Shown here piece by piece: positions 59,340 through 64,000 of a stretch of DNA of 64,000 nt. The notes beneath the pieces were generated by a model that was not told where the DNA came from, ran no database searches, and was given only the letters and a program-made list of their open reading frames with translations. The position numbers and the translations under genes were made by a program. Source of the stretch: Phorcus lineatus (lineage: Eukaryota; Mollusca; Gastropoda; Trochida; Trochidae); the NCBI GenBank assembly GCA_921293015.1, contig OV121088.1, forward strand, positions 28,743,645-28,807,644. The letters run 5' to 3'. Position 1 is the stretch's first letter, and each line of letters opens with the position of its first letter.

Positions 59340-59632
59340 CGGCGCGATAGCGCAGTGGTTAGCACGTTCGGCTTCGGATCAAGAGGTCCGTGGTTCGACT
59401 TTGTCGGCAGGACAGAACTGTTCTACACGCAGTAAGGTTTGTTCTATTCGCAGTAGGGTTTGGGTGCAATGCTACTCTGAATTTTTCCCACGGTTCGCTA
59501 GTTCCAGCCGATGCTCGTAGGTTCCACCGCATTGCACTGCCACATTGGTGTTGCGGGTTTTCTCTAGCAGGCGCGATATAAGTGAACTACTCTTGAAATT
59601 GGTGTTAAATCCAATATCACCTCACCTCATCC
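59340..59632 (+). mobile_element. full-length tRNA-derived SINE
   Basis: The element starts with a tRNA-like head: A box TAGCGCAGTGG at 59348-59358 and B box GGTTCGACTTT at 59392-59402. The B box's final CC is mutated, so it is probably weak now. The body (AGTAGGGTTTGGGTGCAATG) and tail (GGTGTTAAATCCAATATCAC, CTCACCTCA) match the other copies in the window. An imperfect duplication flanks it: CAATTTAAAGG at 59329-59339 and CAATTTTAAGG at 59633-59643. It defines the family's 5' end, which the other copies lack or have altered. Confidence 0.88.
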
Positions 59633-59644
59633 CAATTTTAAGGA

Positions 59645-60180
<536 letters not shown>

Positions 60181-60300
60181 ACCCATGGTGTACAGTAAAC
60201 AACCTTCTACACTTGCAAAACACGAATCCATTGGTGAAACAGTCAGGCACCTACTTGCCGCTATAGTAAAGTGCAGCAGACTTTAACAAAATTCTGTAAC

Positions 60301-60491
60301 TATGTGTCCCAATCCAACCAACTCCTGTAAATGCTGCTCATAAAGACGTCAACCAAATGAGATTGTAATTGACAAGACAGGGAGACTAATATCCAATGAC
60401 CGAGGGAAAAACAAAGCGCCTTTGCTCAACGATCTCTGTTGAATGAAAGAACTATTGTTAAAGGCAGATTAAACCCCATAACTCACTCATT
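60301..60491 (+). mobile_element. possible SINE-like fragment with CACT tail
   Basis: Ends GGCAGATTAAACCCCATAAC followed by TCACTCATT, the tail type of the other CACT elements. The body (AAAGCGCCTTTGC, AACTATTGTTAAAGG) does not match the other families here. Confidence 0.4.
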
Positions 60492-60494
60492 TTA

Positions 60495-61023
60495 TAAATA
60501 ATAAATAGTTCTCTTGAACATACCATGATTATAATTATCAGACAAAAGGGGGAGTGGTTTTATCATTCCCATTTGGCAATTAATTTTATTTTTAAATCGA
60601 TTGAAAGGGGGGCCTAAACTAACGGACCTCTCCCCCATAGATCCGCCATTGATGATTATGAATCAAAAGTGTCTTGGTTGCTACTATATTAACTTGTGTA
60701 TCAAAAGGTAATATCTTCATTTAAAAGGTTAAACATGCTTATATTCATGTGTGTTAAACGATATTTTCAGGGGAAATTTACAAATTCAAATTACACATGA
60801 AAACTTATGGTGCGTTAGTTGCGTCATTCATTCATTCAAAATGCAATCTAACAGTATTTAAATATAGTAGACAATAAATCCAAAAACAGAAATATGTGAA
60901 ATGGTTATGACAACTTCTGGCTATTTTGAAATTTTTTTACTTTCCATTCAACAATTTGACGTGTTTGTTTGACGTATCCTCTGTAATATTAAAAGGATAT
61001 ATATACACGTTGCCTTTGGCAAA
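60495..61023. other. no recognisable feature
   Basis: AT-rich; nothing supported. Confidence 0.45.
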
Positions 61024-61035
61024 AATCTGAAATGC

Positions 61036-61328
61036 GAGTGAGTGAGTGAGTTGGGGTTTAACGTGTTTTGACGTTATTTAAGTTAATAAACTCGTGGATA
61101 ACAAGCATAAAAAGAATTGACAGATCAGGGAGAAAGGGGTCGAAAGGATGAGGGAAAAGACGGAAAGAAAGGCATATTAAGAGATAAAAACAGGTTTGAG
61201 AAGGACTCAAATTTGGACCCGTCGACGAGTCCAGTGTGGGTGCCCCTATACCAGGAACAAGTTAGCTCAAACTAGCATAACTCTCAGGGTCTCTGAAGCA
61301 CGCAAACCTTGCTTTATTAGGGTATTTC
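61036..61328 (-). mobile_element. polypyrimidine SINE-like element, near full length
   Basis: On the minus strand it reads TTTGCGTGCTTCAGAGACCC, TGAGAGTTATGCTAG, a C/T-rich middle (CCTTTCTTTCCGTCTTTTCC) and the tail CACGTTAAACCCCAACTCAC with CACT repeats. The flanking duplication is AATCTGAAATGC at 61024-61035 and AATCTGAAGTGC at 61329-61340. Same family as 12959-13285 and 19917-20011. Confidence 0.85.
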
Positions 61329-61359
61329 AATCTGAAGTGCTCCTTCCAATACTTATGTC

Positions 61360-61430
61360 CCACATTCTCTCCTCGTCATTAATTCCTATGAAGCCTCTGT
61401 CCTTATACGAGGTTTTCTCTGGCTTAAGGC
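61360..61430 (+). repeat. fragment shared with 46683-46760
   Basis: CACATTCTCTCC, GTCATTAATTCCTATGAAGCCT and a following GAGGTTTTCT align with the left half of 46683-46890. Confidence 0.5.
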
Positions 61431-61469
61431 AGGTTCCCGTAGCGGCAGAAAGGTGACGTTATAATCACT

Positions 61470-62255
61470 GTAATCTAAACCCCCCTGAGGGTAAAGATGA
61501 AACATGTAGGAGGAAATCGGCGTTGTTATTCTTTTGATAATATTTTGAATATATGCCGGCTGTACACTTGAAGCATATATATATATCACAACACATAATA
61601 GACAAAGTTTTGAATTAACAACACAATGACTTATAAACGAATGTCCAAAATAAGGTATTTCTTTTGTGAAACATATAATTAAAAATGACGATAAATTCAT
61701 TACATATTTGACACAGATTTAGTAAGAATGTTCAAAGAGAATCTACTGGTTTCAACAATGTAACCAGAGCATCTTTAGTACACTAAACTTTAGAAAGGAG
61801 CATCAGAAAAATGGTTATTTTAGTATAATACAAATCCATACATATTTTTATTGAGGGCTTTGAGGTGAAAAGATTATCCACTACAGGCCATGTGTTTGAC
61901 AACATAATCGGTAAAATCAATTGAGAGCTTAGTGATAAAGTCATAAGTAAAAAATTACACGTATGATACAAACGTTAAAAAACATTGTCTACTTATTTTC
62001 AACGTCTCTTGTTGGGAATTTGCCGTTTTGAGGAATTGGATTGTTAAAGTACATGCATTAGACAAACAAACCTACGACTTAAGGCCAAATCGTTAAACAT
62101 TTCAAAATAGTGTACGATATATTGGCTAGATACACTGAGTATTCTCATTGATATAAGATTTTGTTTTTCGTTTTCAAACATTTTAGCCAAAACATTAATA
62201 ACAACCTATCAATTAAGGGGAATGTGTTAGAACTGCTGTAATTTCGAAGTTAAAG
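61470..62255. other. no recognisable gene
   Basis: AT-rich spacer before the Tc1-like remnant; minus-strand open frames at 61386-61700 and 61783-61971 are unremarkable. Confidence 0.45.
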
Positions 62256-62259
62256 AATT

Positions 62260-62843
62260 CCTCTCCATACATGTATGTGAAGAAAAAATTCCAACACTGA
62301 TGCCTTGGACGACAAAAAGAGGAGTCCTGTGATGTACCGAAATTCCAGCCCACGCCATTACCGTACCACCTCCAAAGCGATCAGCAATTCTTTCTCCTTG
62401 CCGCCTATAGAAGCGAAGTCTGCCATCATTGAAGTGTAATGCAAATCGGGACTCATCGGTGAAGGGTGCCCGGCCCCATTGTCGCCGTATCCAGAAGAAG
62501 AGGTCGTCGAACCGCTTGTGCAGAGTCGAATGTTGTGGGCTCGCAGACACCTGGTCCGATACCTGAACACCACTTCCATTTCGCAGTACATCTCTCTGTA
62601 ACAACGCGCTGACGTAAGGCCATTTGAATGACATGCCGGTCTTGACGTTGCGACGTTGATCTTGGCCTACCAGACTGTGGGCGATTCTGAATGGAATTGG
62701 AATGGAATGGAATGAAATCGCTGCCAAAGTCTCCCACTCTGGCTACAACCGATTCTCTGTGCCACATTCCTCTGTTTAAAACCCTGTTGAAGCCACGCAA
62801 TGGCTCTTCCTCTGTCAAGTTCACACAGCTGACGTCTGACCAT
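62260..62843 (-). pseudogene. Tc1-like transposase, frameshifted and truncated
   Basis: On the minus strand an ATG (complement of 62841-62843) opens MVRRQLCELDRGRAIAWLQQ and GFKQRNVAQRIGCSQSGRLW, the first helix-turn-helix of Tc1-like transposases. A TTCCA-repeat-rich patch (about 62690-62712) shifts the frame to NRPQSGRPRSTSQRQDRH, the GRPR linker and second DNA-binding helix. A further shift leads to the catalytic start RAPFTDESRFALHFNDGRLR and RFGGGTVMAWAGIS, containing the first catalytic Asp. Sequence stops resembling the family near 62280, so the second Asp and final Asp/Glu are missing. Inactive. Terminal inverted repeats were not found. Confidence 0.85.
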
Positions 62844-62849
62844 GTTGAA

Positions 62850-64000
62850 ATATCAACTAAGAGCAACACGGTCATGGAAGGTTTTTTTATGCCCAAACTG
62901 TCCATGGAAAGTGCTTAGTAAACAGGTTTTGTCGTCAGGATATCGTGAACCAATTTTGACACGATTTCCGCCAATAATGTTTTATATATATCTGATATGT
63001 ACATAGACAATTACCGGTAGAAAAAAAGGTTTGACCCTTAACTTCTTTTGAGATATTCATATTCTGTTTAAAATGAAAATCATTTTGTTTACAGACATGC
63101 ATTAAGTTATTATGATATAACTGGCTTCAATAAATAGTAATTTTGTAAAGCATTGATAAAGCTTTATCATATATCTCAGTTGAACTTTCTTTACATATAC
63201 ATACGTACTCATTATAAGTGAAATGACGATTCAAATAACGCCCATTGAAGAATGCTCTAATAGTTTTATCAAAGCAGAAACAGAGACTATTGGTATGTCT
63301 CCGAATTTAGTGCAATAAAAATAATCCAGTGAAATCTTTGTATCAATCCAACACCTTTTTACATTAAGTTTAACAAAAGAGCTCTACATAAATTTTAACT
63401 TCCGCGGTGACCATCATTTCCTTAATTACGGTAGTCAAACTATGATCTCAACTTTGGAATTTAACAATTTAAGATTAATGATAGAATAAGTCGTTGATAG
63501 CAAATGATTTTTTATATTTCTTTTATATATTCGCTTTTTGCTTTTTTTATTAATGGAATAAAATTTAAAGGTAATTTTAATGTAACTACACTGTCCTGTA
63601 AGATGTTCAAATAATCCTTCATTTCAAATCGAAGAAGATAAGAATTAAATGCAGTCTTTTTACAAGCTTTTTGTATAGCATACATGACAAAAGTAACTCT
63701 TTTTTTTCAAAAGAAAATTTGCTGAACGTGTTCACGTTGTAGACAGACAGACCAATCACTTACGAATTTCACATCCTATATGATTAAAATGAAAATAGAT
63801 ACCGTCCTTAAAATAGAGAATACAATAATACATGTTAGGTGTCTATAAAGGGAACTGTATAAAAATAACAAGTTACAACAAACATATATCTATTTACATA
63901 CGTATATATTAATCACATCTATTTCGATTAACAAGAAATTAACAATATCCATTTGTTCAGTATAATTTCAAGGATACATTTTTAAAAATTACACCTCTCC
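62850..64000. other. no recognisable gene
   Basis: AT-rich to the window edge; nothing supported. Confidence 0.45.

Noticed and set aside
59390-59581. Short open frame
   Set aside because: It lies inside the SINE at 59340-59632.

Overview
The window is AT-rich animal nuclear DNA with microsatellites, tRNA-derived SINEs, LINE and Tc1/mariner remnants, and very little intact coding sequence. The SINE tails (TTAAACACCAACTCACCTCACC-type and TTAAACCCCAACTCACTCACTC-type) are, from general knowledge, typical of marine gastropods, and abalone (Haliotis) would fit best. That placement is inference.

Layout. 0-2 kb: the 3' end of a LINE (minus strand) interrupted by a 61-bp mini-element with a target-site duplication, then two SINE copies in opposite orientation. 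2.3-6.9 kb: a diverged direct duplication with two possible minus-strand exons. 7.2-11.3 kb: one copy of a diverged inverted duplication whose partner lies at 36.1-39.0 kb; both copies share a ~100-bp island far more conserved than its surroundings. 12-20 kb: tandem duplications, a complete 327-bp SINE-like element, two possible exons, and the one convincing complete gene, a single-exon degenerate Ras-like GTPase on the minus strand at 18646-19182. 20-35 kb: palindromic or inverted-repeat mobile elements carrying CRE (TGACGTCA) sites, pairs of weakly conserved paralogous segments, a Tc1-type helix-turn-helix remnant, and a run of 37 G. 39.2-42.8 kb: a 3.6-kb transposon with complex palindromic termini, carrying another LINE 3' end. 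46-51 kb: more diverged and tandem duplications and an (AC)n tract. 51.7-54.3 kb: a 2.57-kb transposon with CAACGTTG-rich ends, inserted between two stretches with promoter-like motifs and containing a gene-like chain of exons. 55-57.4 kb: a 50-bp-arm perfect hairpin, a 15-bp inverted-repeat element and an array of eleven TAATTA sites spaced exactly 21 bp. 59-64 kb: a full-length tRNA-SINE, an (TC)83 tract, another SINE-like element and a broken Tc1-like transposase.

How it fits together. No operon or multi-gene system is visible. The region looks like intergenic or intronic sequence repeatedly duplicated and invaded by mobile elements. The pseudo-GTPase gene, the phased homeodomain-type site array, the nested-palindrome transposon ends and the conserved island are the items most worth a second look. 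All homologies were aligned by eye; identities are impressions, not computed values.
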